Assembly (NCBI GenBank): GCA_026393455.1
Contig: JAPLAE010000019.1
Location: 1 to 50,645 of the forward strand
DNA: 50,645 bases
From: Actinomycetota bacterium
GTDB taxonomy: Bacteria > Actinomycetota > Acidimicrobiia > Acidimicrobiales > Acidimicrobilacustridaceae
Direction: 5' to 3'
How positions within the stretch are numbered: the stretch's first letter is position 1; each line of letters starts with the position of its first letter. Of the stretch, positions 17,872 through 25,903 are shown one piece after another. Under the pieces are notes generated by a model, which was not told the DNA's origin, searched no databases, and was given only the letters and a program-made list of their open reading frames with translations. A program made the translations under genes and the position numbers.

Positions 17872-19014
17872 ATGGACTTCGCACTTTCTTCAGACGTCGT
17901 GGAATTCCGCGATGAAATTCGCAGCATCATTCGCGAGTTTGTAACTCCGGAAATTGCCGATCGGATGCATACGACGGGTGTGTTTGATGCGCCCGAACTC
18001 AATCTCGAACTTGGCCGCCGGGGCATTCTGGAACGGGCGTGTCCAGGTCTCGGCAAGGGCGATCCCATCGAGATGTATGTGATGTTCAACGAACTCGAAA
18101 AAGCGGGCGCGCCCTACGACGGTCTTGCCGTTGCGCTCATGATCGCTGCCGTTGTGAACAAGCTCGGCACCGACGAACAGAAGGAACGCATTATTCCTTC
18201 GATTATTTCCGGCGAAGCGCTCGTGTGTATGGGCTATTCCGAAGCCGACTTCGGTTCTGACCTTGCATCTATCAAAACCCGCGCCGTCAAAGACGGCGAT
18301 GAATGGGTGATCAACGGTTCAAAAATGTGGACCACCCTGGCGCAGGTTGCCGAGTGGCTCATCTTGCTTACTCGCACCGATCTTGACCTTCCGAAGCACA
18401 AGGGCCTCACGATGTTCATGCTGCCGATGAACACTCCTGGAATCACTGTTGAGCCAGTGCACACACTCGGCACCGAAATCACCAACGCAACTTGGTACGA
18501 CGATGTGCGCGTTGGCGACGAAGCAGTTCTTGGTGACGAGAACGGCGGTTGGCGAACCATGACCACCGTTCTCGCGTTTGAGCGCGGCGTCATGGGTGGA
18601 ACGAATGCCGGCGTTCCACTTCTTCGTCATTTCCACGAATGGGCAGTTGCCAATGGAGTGTTCGACGAACCCACCACCCGTGAACGGATGGCGCGCTCGA
18701 TCATCGATATGCAGGTCGCCACGTTGCTGACCATGCGTTCAGCGTGGATCGCCGCTTCGGGCGGCATGCCCGGTCTTGAAGGTTCGATGACCAAAGTGTT
18801 TGCGGTCGAGGCCTACCAGCGCGCGTCGCGCTGGACCCAAGCCGCCGCTGGTCCCGCCGGGCTCCTTCAGTTCCATGAAGAGGGCGCTGCGGGTGAAGGA
18901 TTCATTGAATACGACGCCCGCCACTCGCCGGTGATGTCGATCTACGGCGGTACGACCGAGATCAACCGAAACAACATCGCCGAGCGTCATTTGGGGCTTC
19001 CAAAATCCCGCTGA
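17872..19014 (+). CDS. Acyl-CoA dehydrogenase, large partner of a FadE-type pair
   Basis: The product is 380 residues. The ATG at 17872 has GGAGGG at 17861-17866, inside the end of the previous gene. It contains the full ACAD layout: N-terminal helices, the FAD-binding middle domain with VCMGYSEADFGSDLASIKT and INGSKMWTTLAQ, and a C-terminal MSIYGGTTEINRNNIAER. Gly replaces the Glu found in the YEGT motif of medium-chain enzymes, so the catalytic base must lie elsewhere, as in many FadE proteins. It is paired with the 341-residue protein upstream. The substrate is probably a branched or cyclic acyl-CoA. Confidence 0.9.
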   Translation: MDFALSSDVVEFRDEIRSIIREFVTPEIADRMHTTGVFDAPELNLELGRRGILERACPGLGKGDPIEMYVMFNELEKAGAPYDGLAVALMIAAVVNKLGTDEQKERIIPSIISGEALVCMGYSEADFGSDLASIKTRAVKDGDEWVINGSKMWTTLAQVAEWLILLTRTDLDLPKHKGLTMFMLPMNTPGITVEPVHTLGTEITNATWYDDVRVGDEAVLGDENGGWRTMTTVLAFERGVMGGTNAGVPLLRHFHEWAVANGVFDEPTTRERMARSIIDMQVATLLTMRSAWIAASGGMPGLEGSMTKVFAVEAYQRASRWTQAAAGPAGLLQFHEEGAAGEGFIEYDARHSPVMSIYGGTTEINRNNIAERHLGLPKSR

Positions 19015-19069
19015 TCTGGTCCGGAAAATCTGCCTCTCGACATTGCCCCGTCCCTGTAACAGCGATACG

Positions 19070-19083
19070 GTGACTGCAGTCAC
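19070..19083. promoter_or_regulatory. Perfect 14-bp palindrome before amidohydrolase
   Basis: GTGACTGCAGTCAC is fully self-complementary and lies 38 bases before the TTG start at 19122, in the only sizeable gap of this region. It may be an operator. It is not the same sequence as the palindromes at 11171 and 41870. Confidence 0.4.
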
Positions 19084-19121
19084 TCACGCCGACGTTCGGC
19101 GTGGAACCCCAGGGGGCAACG

Positions 19122-20357
19122 TTGAGCAGCGACGAGCGGTACATCGTTATTTCGGCCGATGGGCATGCCGGGGGAGACATCCCCGATTACCGGACCTATC
19201 TGGAATCGAAATGGCATGAAGATTTCGATCAGTGGGCTGCTGCCTATGACAACCCGCACGAGGATCTGCTTGGCGATCTTGGTCCCCGAAACTGGGATTC
19301 AGCTCGCCGCCAGCGCGACGTCGAGGCCGATGGCCTCGCGGCGGAAATTCTCTACCCGAACACCATTCCGCCCTTTTATCCAAAGTCGTCGCTGACCGCG
19401 CAACCACCAGCGTTGACGCAAGCCGATGCCGATCGTCGTTGGGCAGGGCTCCAAGCTCATAACCGTTGGCTTCGCGACTTTTGCAATGACGTTCCGGGCC
19501 GACGTGCAGGTGTTGTTCAGATCAACCTTTACGACCCCGAAGGTTCAGCCGCAGAAATCCGATGGGCGCGCGAAAACGGTCTCAACGGTGGCGTTCTGCT
19601 TCCAGGCACACCGCCCGGAGTTGACCTTCCCCAGTTGCACGATGCGTGTTACGAGCCGATCTGGAAGGCAGTGAGCGAAACAGGAATGCCACTGAATCAC
19701 CACACCGGATCTGCTGCGCCGCCTTCCGACGGATCACCCGAAGGTATGGTCACGTTCCTGCTCGAAGTGTCTTGGTACGCGCATCGTGCGTTCTACCAGT
19801 TAGTTATCGGCGGAGTACTCGAGCGCTATCCCGATTTGCAACTGGTATTCACTGAGCAGGGAACGGCATGGGTTCCTGAAGAACTTGCACGTCTCGATCA
19901 TTTCTTCCAGCGCATGAGTGGTTCAGGCGGTTCACAGGAAGAAGCTTGGGGTTCTGAAGTCGTTGGCAAGTTGTCGTTGAAGCCAAGCGAGTACTTCAAC
20001 CGCCAGTGTCACGTCGGTGCGAGTTTTATTCGTCCTGCCGAGGTGCAGATCCGCGACCGTGTTGGCGTGGATCGAATCATGTGGGGCAGTGACTATCCCC
20101 ATCGAGAAGCATCATCTCCGTATTCAAAAGAGTGTCTCGCATTTGCCTTCGGTGGAGTGCCGGAAGCAGAAGTTGAAAAGATGCTTTCACTGAACGCGGC
20201 GAAGTTGTACGGCTTCGATCTGAACTTCTTGAGGCCAATCGCCGATCGGATCGGACCGAAGGTCGACGAAGTATTCGCGGGGCTTGCTCCGCGGATTTTG
20301 CCGGCCGACGCCAATATGTGCCCTGCATTCGCAGATTACGAGTTCGCAACTGACTGA
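19122..20357 (+). CDS. Amidohydrolase family 2 (PF04909) protein
   Basis: The product is about 411 residues. The TTG at 19122 is preferred since AGGGGG lies at 19111-19116; a GTG at 19101 is upstream in frame. The metal motif DGH is at residues 13-15. LNHHTGSAAPP and MWGSDYPHREA hold further ligands including the late Asp. DLQLVFTEQGTAWVPEELARLDHFF is the family signature before the last strand. It is followed 14 bases later by a second, similar amidohydrolase; the two share the DxH start, the ERYP segment and the GxDxPH end, so they look like paralogues. They may form a heteromeric pair or act on successive intermediates. Confidence 0.88.
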   Translation: MSSDERYIVISADGHAGGDIPDYRTYLESKWHEDFDQWAAAYDNPHEDLLGDLGPRNWDSARRQRDVEADGLAAEILYPNTIPPFYPKSSLTAQPPALTQADADRRWAGLQAHNRWLRDFCNDVPGRRAGVVQINLYDPEGSAAEIRWARENGLNGGVLLPGTPPGVDLPQLHDACYEPIWKAVSETGMPLNHHTGSAAPPSDGSPEGMVTFLLEVSWYAHRAFYQLVIGGVLERYPDLQLVFTEQGTAWVPEELARLDHFFQRMSGSGGSQEEAWGSEVVGKLSLKPSEYFNRQCHVGASFIRPAEVQIRDRVGVDRIMWGSDYPHREASSPYSKECLAFAFGGVPEAEVEKMLSLNAAKLYGFDLNFLRPIADRIGPKVDEVFAGLAPRILPADANMCPAFADYEFATD

Positions 20358-20371
20358 GATAGGGGAGACCA

Positions 20372-21682
20372 ATGAAGCCTGAAGATTTTGCTGACAACGA
20401 TCCATACCTGATCATCGCCGCAGACAGCCATGCTGGTTTGCCGACGAATGACTATCGCCCGTACCTCGAGAAGAAGTACCACGATCAACTTGACGGCTTC
20501 CTTCTTGAACAAAAAGAACTCATCGAGGCTTCGACTCGACTCGGTGTGCGCGACGACAAGTACGCCAAGAAGTGGTTCGAAGAACACGACGAGGATCTCG
20601 CCGGTGGCTGGGACGCCATTAAGCGCGATCAAACGCTCGATGGTGACGGTGTCGCTGCCGAGGTCGTGTATCCCGATGCCGACGCGGTCGAAAGCCGCAC
20701 TGCAGTTCCGTTCGGTGCTGGTCTCGGCCTTTCGGGCGATCTCGATCCCGAACTTGGTCTCGCCGGAGCCAAGGCGCATAACCGTTGGCTCGCCGATCTG
20801 TGTGCGACGAACCCTGAACGTCGTTGTGGCGTTGCGCTTGTTCCGATCACCGGTCCGGTTGAAGACGCGCTTGCTGAAATTAAGTGGGCGAAGGAACACG
20901 GACTTGGAGCCATCATGATCCCGGCGCGTTGGTGTAACCAAACGCCGTATCACGATCGTCGCTATGACCCGATTTGGGCCTTGTGCGAGGAATACAACAT
21001 GCCGATTGTTACTCACTCGGGTTCGGCTCCGCGCGAAGAGTACGGCGACCTTCTTGGCATCTATGTCACCGAGGTCACCTGGTGGCCAGCGCGTCCGATG
21101 TGGTTCATGTTGTGGTCGGGCGTGTTTGAGCGCTACCCAAATCTCAAGTTCTGTGCAACTGAAGGCGGTTGCTGGTGGTTGCCGCAACTGTTGTGGTTCT
21201 GGGATCGCCTGTGGGCAGGACAGAAGGGTTCCGAAAAGCTCGGCGCCGGCGCATTTGCGGGCAAGGTCGAGATGCTTCCAAGCGAGTACATCGACCGCAA
21301 CTGCTTCACGGGCCTTGCCAATGTGAAGCGTCGTGAAATGGGTCAGCGCTACGAAATCGGAATCCAGAACATGCTCTGGGGCACCGACTTCCCGCATCCC
21401 GAAGGCACATGGCCGAACACACACGAATGGTTGAAGAAGACCTTCTTCGACATTCCGATCGATGAGTCCCGCGTCATGCTCGGGCTTAGCGCCGGCGACG
21501 CGTTTAGTTTCGATATGGAAGCGTTGCGCAAAATCTCCGAAAAGATTGGCCCGACGCCAACCGACCTTGGCCAGCTTGGCGAAGGTCGCACCGCACAGGA
21601 CCTCACCGACCGTTGGGCGCCGGTCAAGGAAGTTGGCCGTCACTGGCTGACCGGTCATGACTTCCCGCTCATCCTGCAGTAG
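20372..21682 (+). CDS. Amidohydrolase family 2 (PF04909) protein, paralogue of upstream gene
   Basis: The product is 436 residues. The ATG at 20372 has AGGGGAG at 20361-20367. The first ligands are DSH at residues 18-20. VTHSGSAPREE, CATEGGCWWLPQLLWFWDRLW and LWGTDFPHPEGTWPNT follow the family order. It is tandem with the amidohydrolase ending at 20357 and is followed 6 bases later by a TetR regulator, so the regulator is probably co-transcribed with the enzymes. A metal-dependent hydrolysis, hydration or decarboxylation is expected, but no exact reaction can be assigned. Confidence 0.88.
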   Translation: MKPEDFADNDPYLIIAADSHAGLPTNDYRPYLEKKYHDQLDGFLLEQKELIEASTRLGVRDDKYAKKWFEEHDEDLAGGWDAIKRDQTLDGDGVAAEVVYPDADAVESRTAVPFGAGLGLSGDLDPELGLAGAKAHNRWLADLCATNPERRCGVALVPITGPVEDALAEIKWAKEHGLGAIMIPARWCNQTPYHDRRYDPIWALCEEYNMPIVTHSGSAPREEYGDLLGIYVTEVTWWPARPMWFMLWSGVFERYPNLKFCATEGGCWWLPQLLWFWDRLWAGQKGSEKLGAGAFAGKVEMLPSEYIDRNCFTGLANVKRREMGQRYEIGIQNMLWGTDFPHPEGTWPNTHEWLKKTFFDIPIDESRVMLGLSAGDAFSFDMEALRKISEKIGPTPTDLGQLGEGRTAQDLTDRWAPVKEVGRHWLTGHDFPLILQ

Positions 21683-21688
21683 CCAAAG

Positions 21689-22342
21689 GTGAGCGCAGCA
21701 TCTCGAGTTCGTAGTGAACCGGTCGACCGTGATGGTCGACCGGTTACTGCCGACGAGATTCTTGAAGTAGCCGGCAACATCGTGGAACGTCACGGAGTCG
21801 ACGCGTTAACGATGCGTCGACTCTCCGACGATCTCGGAGTCGCGGTGACCTCCGTGTATTGGCATGTCGGAAATCGAGATGCAGTCCTTGATGGTCTGGT
21901 CGATCGTCTTCTCGATCGGATGGAAACCATTCGTGCCGAAGGCGATACTCCGGTCGAACGAATGGCCTCTTTGGCTCGTCAATTACGATCGACACTTTTG
22001 GAACGCCAGCATCTTGTAGGCCTCGCCCATGAACGTGACCGATCGCCGGCGATGTTCCTGCCTGTGCAGCAGGCGCTGGCCGCCGAACTTGCATCCGTTG
22101 GCAAACATGGCGCCGAGGCGGCTCTTATGCTGCGGGCGTTGCAGGTGCACGTCATTTCATCGGTGCTCATGGATCGTGCTGCTGCACGAAATGCCAGTCA
22201 CGGAACAGTCGATCCCGATTTGTGGCCTGCCGATTTTGTTGATCGCGATTTAGTCGCTGCATTGGCGGACCCAGCCGCATACGACACAGTGTTCGAGTTT
22301 GGTTTGCTCGCACTTCTCGGCGGTCTTGGAGTGAACGACTAG
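21689..22342 (+). CDS. TetR family transcriptional regulator
   Basis: The product is 217 residues, starting at the GTG at 21689, 6 bases after the amidohydrolase stop. The N-terminal DNA-binding domain covers about residues 22-70: ILEVAGNIVERHGVDALTMR, then LSDDLGVAVTSVYWHVGNRD, the recognition helix pattern of TetR proteins. The C-terminal ligand domain is poorly conserved, as usual, and resembles TetR_C proteins of the tetracycline-repressor kind in helix pattern only. It is the only TetR gene in the window. It is therefore a candidate to bind the palindromes at 11171-11185 and 41870-41884, though this is not shown. Confidence 0.9.
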   Translation: MSAASRVRSEPVDRDGRPVTADEILEVAGNIVERHGVDALTMRRLSDDLGVAVTSVYWHVGNRDAVLDGLVDRLLDRMETIRAEGDTPVERMASLARQLRSTLLERQHLVGLAHERDRSPAMFLPVQQALAAELASVGKHGAEAALMLRALQVHVISSVLMDRAAARNASHGTVDPDLWPADFVDRDLVAALADPAAYDTVFEFGLLALLGGLGVND

Positions 22343-22382
22343 CGCCTGACAACGAATGGTTTGCCGCGGCTATGGTCCGGTC

Positions 22383-23495
22383 ATGGCTGACAACGCAGAA
22401 GAATTCCAGGCTACTGAAACTCCGTGGCGTCGTGACCCATCAGAACTGACGGGGCGACTTACCGATTGGGTTGTAACCGCATTCGGTGAAGGTTCGGTTG
22501 TCACCAATGTGGTTGCACCAGATAACGGCATGTCGAGCGAAAGTTGTTTGTTCGACGTAACGCTCGATGGTGTCACTACGCAGTACGTCGCGCGTATGGC
22601 ACCGCTTTCTCATGTGATTCCGGTCTTTGAGAGTTACGACATTGAGCTTCAAGCCAAGGCCATGAATGTCGTCCGCGCCAACACCAATGTTCCGGTTCCC
22701 GAAGTGACCCACGTTGAACTCGATGCTGCGGTACTCGACACTCCGTTTCTCGTAATGAAGCGAATGCCTGGTGGCGCTCCGACCGACATGCCGCCCTATG
22801 TCTTTGGTGGCTGGGTAATTGATCTTTCGGACGATGAACGCGAACTCATGCAACGCAATGCTGTTCAAACGCTCGTCGATCTTCATGAACTTCGCCCCGA
22901 TAACACCGACCTCGCGTTCCTTGCTCGTCCTGACAAGGGTGAGTCGGCACTCGATCAACACCTTGGCCACGAGCGTGGGTATTACGAATGGGCTCGTGGC
23001 GATATCCACTATCCGCTGATCGAACGAACCTTTGAATGGCTCGAAGCCAACCGTCCAACGCTTGTGAATCCAACGGTTCTCAACTGGGGCGACGCGCGCA
23101 TTGGCAACATGCTGTGGCAAGGACCAACCCCCACCGCCGTTCTCGACTGGGAGATGGCCTGTCTTGGCCCTGCTGAAGTCGATCTTGCATGGATGATCTT
23201 CCTGCACGCGTTCTTTCAGAACATGGCCGAGACCTACGGAATGCCTGGCCTTCCCAATTTCATGCGGCGGTCGGAGATGGCGGCGCTTTATACCGAGATG
23301 AGCGGTCGCTCGGTGGAAGCACTTGAGTGGTTCGAGGTCTTCGCTGCCCTTCGGTTCGCCACGGTGTCGGTACGAACGACGACTCGAGGCGTCGCCTACG
23401 GCCAGATGTCGGCGCCGGCCGAGCCTGATGACGTGATCATGTTTCGTGGTCTGCTCGAACAGATGCTTGATGGCACCTACTGGGACGGGCGATAG
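22383..23495 (+). CDS. APH-fold phosphotransferase family protein
   Basis: The product is about 370 residues, starting at the ATG at 22383. The aminoglycoside-phosphotransferase fold (PF01636) is shown by the catalytic-loop segment NWGDARIGNML and the metal-binding AVLDWEMACLGPAEVDLAWM. The loop begins with Asn-Trp instead of the usual His, but the Asp and Asn of the loop are kept. Such proteins next to acyl-CoA dehydrogenase and ligase genes resemble the kinase part of ACAD10/ACAD11, which phosphorylates 4-hydroxyacyl-CoA. A similar role here is a reasonable guess given the neighbours; antibiotic resistance is unlikely. Confidence 0.85.
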   Translation: MADNAEEFQATETPWRRDPSELTGRLTDWVVTAFGEGSVVTNVVAPDNGMSSESCLFDVTLDGVTTQYVARMAPLSHVIPVFESYDIELQAKAMNVVRANTNVPVPEVTHVELDAAVLDTPFLVMKRMPGGAPTDMPPYVFGGWVIDLSDDERELMQRNAVQTLVDLHELRPDNTDLAFLARPDKGESALDQHLGHERGYYEWARGDIHYPLIERTFEWLEANRPTLVNPTVLNWGDARIGNMLWQGPTPTAVLDWEMACLGPAEVDLAWMIFLHAFFQNMAETYGMPGLPNFMRRSEMAALYTEMSGRSVEALEWFEVFAALRFATVSVRTTTRGVAYGQMSAPAEPDDVIMFRGLLEQMLDGTYWDGR

Positions 23496-23517
23496 TCGGC
23501 CGCAGCCAGAGGAGCTC

Positions 23518-23542
23518 CGGATGACCCCGAACGTGTCATCCG
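23518..23542. promoter_or_regulatory. Inverted repeat before MarR gene
   Basis: CGGATGAC and GTCATCCG are perfect 8-bp arms separated by 9 bases, 37 bases before the GTG of the MarR gene. This is the expected place for an autoregulatory MarR operator. I found no second copy in the window. Confidence 0.5.
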
Positions 23543-23578
23543 TCACATCAAGGGCGGGATCGCGCTACGGTTCGCGCC

Positions 23579-24058
23579 GTGAGTCGTGTGGATGACCTTC
23601 GCAAACTTGATCAGGCTCTATTGCGTATCAACCGAATCTCGACCGGGAGGGTGGCGTCACGGGCCCGATCGGAGCGTTCGGGTGTGATGTTGTCCCGTCC
23701 TGCGATTTCGATTCTGGGGACCCTCCAGTCCTCGGGGCCGGTCCGGCTTTCTTCGTTGGCTCGCCTCACGGGCCTTGAAGTTCCGTTGATCAGTCGCGAG
23801 ATCAAGGAACTGAGCGACGAGGGGTATGTCTTTCGGGCATCGGATCCGACCGACGGGCGAGCGGGAATCGTCGAACTTTCGTCGAAGGGTCGCGACGCCT
23901 GGAAGCGCTTTCGTCACGCGGCCGATGACATCAACGCAGAAACATTTACGGACTGGTCCGCTGAGGATCTTCGGATGCTCCGGGTCTTGCTCGAACGGGC
24001 TGCTCGGGATGTCGTGAACGGATCGGCGCATGTTGAGCGCGCCGATCGCGCCAGCTGA
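23579..24058 (+). CDS. MarR family transcriptional regulator
   Basis: The product is 159 residues, starting at the GTG at 23579; no clear ribosome site is seen, so the start is the weak point. The winged-helix domain covers about residues 35-105: ISILGTLQSSGPVRLSSLAR, then TGLEVPLISREIKELSDEGY as recognition helix, and the wing ASDPTDGRAGIVELSSKG with the DxRxxxxxLT-like pattern. Flanking helices form the dimer interface. It lies just before an acyl-CoA ligase gene and behind an inverted repeat, so control of itself and the ligase by an aromatic or acyl-CoA ligand is plausible. Confidence 0.88.
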   Translation: MSRVDDLRKLDQALLRINRISTGRVASRARSERSGVMLSRPAISILGTLQSSGPVRLSSLARLTGLEVPLISREIKELSDEGYVFRASDPTDGRAGIVELSSKGRDAWKRFRHAADDINAETFTDWSAEDLRMLRVLLERAARDVVNGSAHVERADRAS

Positions 24059-24106
24059 TTTCGTTTTGGCCGACATCAGCAAGAGTCGTCGCCTACATTC
24101 CCCGTC

Positions 24107-25696
24107 ATGACTGACGCCTCTTGGGACACTGCTGACCTCAACCGACCGGTATATGCCGCTGATCTGATTATCAACGCGCTGAACCGAACCCCGGACAATC
24201 CGGCGGTGAACATCATCGGTCAGCGCGAAATGACCGCGCGTGAAATGACCGCGATGGTCAGCCGGTATTCGCAGGCGCTTGCGTCTAAAGGTTTGACCCA
24301 AGGAAAGCAGTTGTCGGTTCTCGCATTAAACCGACCGGAAGTGCTGTTCAATATGGCGGCGAATCAGGTCAATGCCACGCGTTCGACGCCGCTGCATCCG
24401 ATGGGTTCGGTCGACGATCAGGCCTACGTGTTGTCTGACTGTGGTGCTGAAGCGCTTGTCTTTGATCCAGACAATTTCACTGATCGGGCGCGTGAACTTG
24501 CTGAGCGTGTTCCCACGATCAAGCACTTCCTTTCACTCGGTCCATGTGAATTCGGTGAGGATCTCGACGCGCTCGCGATGACATTTGAGCCGAAACCACT
24601 TGTCGCTCCACATGTTCAAGCAGAGGATCTCGCTGGTATCTCCTACTCGGGGGGAACGACAGGAAAGCCCAAAGGAATTATGAGTAGCTATCGCGGCGGC
24701 GCTGCGATGGTTCAGATTCAAATGTCCGAATGGCAGTGGCCGGAAGAAGTCCGTTTCCTCATTTGCACGCCACTTTCGCATGCAGGCGCAGCGTTTTTCA
24801 CGCCAACGCTGCTCAAGGGTGGTTCACTCACCGTTCTTCCAGGGTTTGACCCTGAGAAGTTCATGCAGACGGTGCAGGACCATCGCATCACTGCCACGAT
24901 GTTGGTGCCGACGATGATTTATGTGCTTCTTGATCATCCCAAGTTCGATCAGTACGACCTCTCGAGCCTGGAAACCATCTTCTATGGCGCCTCTGCGATC
25001 TCCCCGACGCGCTTGGCCGAAGGTATCCGCCGTATGGGTCCGATCTTCTTCCAGTTCTACGGCCAAGCCGAATGTCCGATGACGATCACCGTTCTGCGCA
25101 AAGAAGACCATGACCCCAACAACCTTGAACGGTTAGCCAGCTGCGGGCGCCCCGTGCCGTGGTTGCATGTCGCGCTTCTCGATGACGACGGCAACGTGGT
25201 GCCACACGGCGAACCTGGTGAAATTTGTGTGCGGGGTCCACTCAACATGAAGGGGTACCTCGGAAAGCCCGAACAAACAGCGGAGGCTTTTCAACATGGA
25301 TGGCTCCACACTGGCGATGTGGCACGAGCCGACGACGAAGGGTTCCTCTACATCGTCGATCGCAAGAAGGACATGATCATCACTGGTGGCTTCAACGTTT
25401 ACCCACGTGAAGTTGAAGACGTCATCTCTACCCACCCTGCAGTTTCTGCGGTAGCGGTGATTGGTGTTCCCGATGAGCGTTGGGGCGAGTCGGTCAAGGC
25501 CGTCGTTGTGGTTCGTCCTGGTGAGTCAGTCAATGCCGAAGAACTCATCGCATTGGTGAAGGAAGCAAAGGGTTCCGTGCAGGCACCAAAGAGTGTGGAC
25601 TTCATCGACGCCATCCCGTTGAGCGCGCTCGGCAAACCCGACAAGAAGACGCTCCGTGCGCAGTACTGGGGTGACGGCGGCCGGCAGGTGAACTGA
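24107..25696 (+). CDS. AMP-dependent acyl-CoA synthetase/ligase
   Basis: The product is 529 residues, starting at the ATG at 24107. The adenylation motif ISYSGGTTGKPKGIMSS is near residue 180. FYGQAECPMTITVL is near 310, GWLHTGDVARADDEGF near 395, and VDRKKDMIITGGFNVYPREVEDV follows. The terminal SALGKPDKKTLR bears the catalytic Lys. It belongs to the class I ligases for fatty or aromatic acids (FadD/FcsA-like) and differs clearly from the ligase at 15253. It is preceded by the MarR gene and followed by a 207-base gap before the ABC transporter. It probably converts the imported acid into a CoA thioester. Confidence 0.92.
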   Translation: MTDASWDTADLNRPVYAADLIINALNRTPDNPAVNIIGQREMTAREMTAMVSRYSQALASKGLTQGKQLSVLALNRPEVLFNMAANQVNATRSTPLHPMGSVDDQAYVLSDCGAEALVFDPDNFTDRARELAERVPTIKHFLSLGPCEFGEDLDALAMTFEPKPLVAPHVQAEDLAGISYSGGTTGKPKGIMSSYRGGAAMVQIQMSEWQWPEEVRFLICTPLSHAGAAFFTPTLLKGGSLTVLPGFDPEKFMQTVQDHRITATMLVPTMIYVLLDHPKFDQYDLSSLETIFYGASAISPTRLAEGIRRMGPIFFQFYGQAECPMTITVLRKEDHDPNNLERLASCGRPVPWLHVALLDDDGNVVPHGEPGEICVRGPLNMKGYLGKPEQTAEAFQHGWLHTGDVARADDEGFLYIVDRKKDMIITGGFNVYPREVEDVISTHPAVSAVAVIGVPDERWGESVKAVVVVRPGESVNAEELIALVKEAKGSVQAPKSVDFIDAIPLSALGKPDKKTLRAQYWGDGGRQVN

Positions 25697-25752
25697 ACTT
25701 CGGGGCCTTCCAGTTCCATCGAAGCCACACAAAATTCCGGCGAAATAGTTCA

Positions 25753-25772
25753 CTCAGGAAACTTTCTCTGAG
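25753..25772. promoter_or_regulatory. Imperfect inverted repeat upstream of ABC operon
   Basis: CTCAG and CTGAG frame GAAA and TTTC in the gap 25697-25903. The arms fit with one unpaired base and almost no loop, so it is better seen as a protein-binding site than a hairpin. The rest of this 207-base gap, likely the promoter of the transporter operon, shows no element I can name except the GAGGGGG ribosome site at 25891-25897. Confidence 0.3.
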
Positions 25773-25903
25773 GGTTGTCTGCCGGTAGTCTCGTCAGTCC
25801 ATCACCAAGCCCCTTGATCCGATTCGGAACACTAAGGTGGCGTCGGTCACAGTTCGATCACGATTCGCAGCAACGTCCCTAGGTGGGGACGAGGGGGCAC
25901 AGA

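Noticed and set aside
20336..21793. A 485-codon open frame on the minus strand
   Set aside because: It lies fully opposite the amidohydrolase at 20372, whose motifs are intact; the antisense translation shows no family and only reflects codon bias.
22440..23546. A 368-codon open frame on the minus strand
   Set aside because: It is antisense to the APH-fold gene, has no recognisable domain and no ribosome site.
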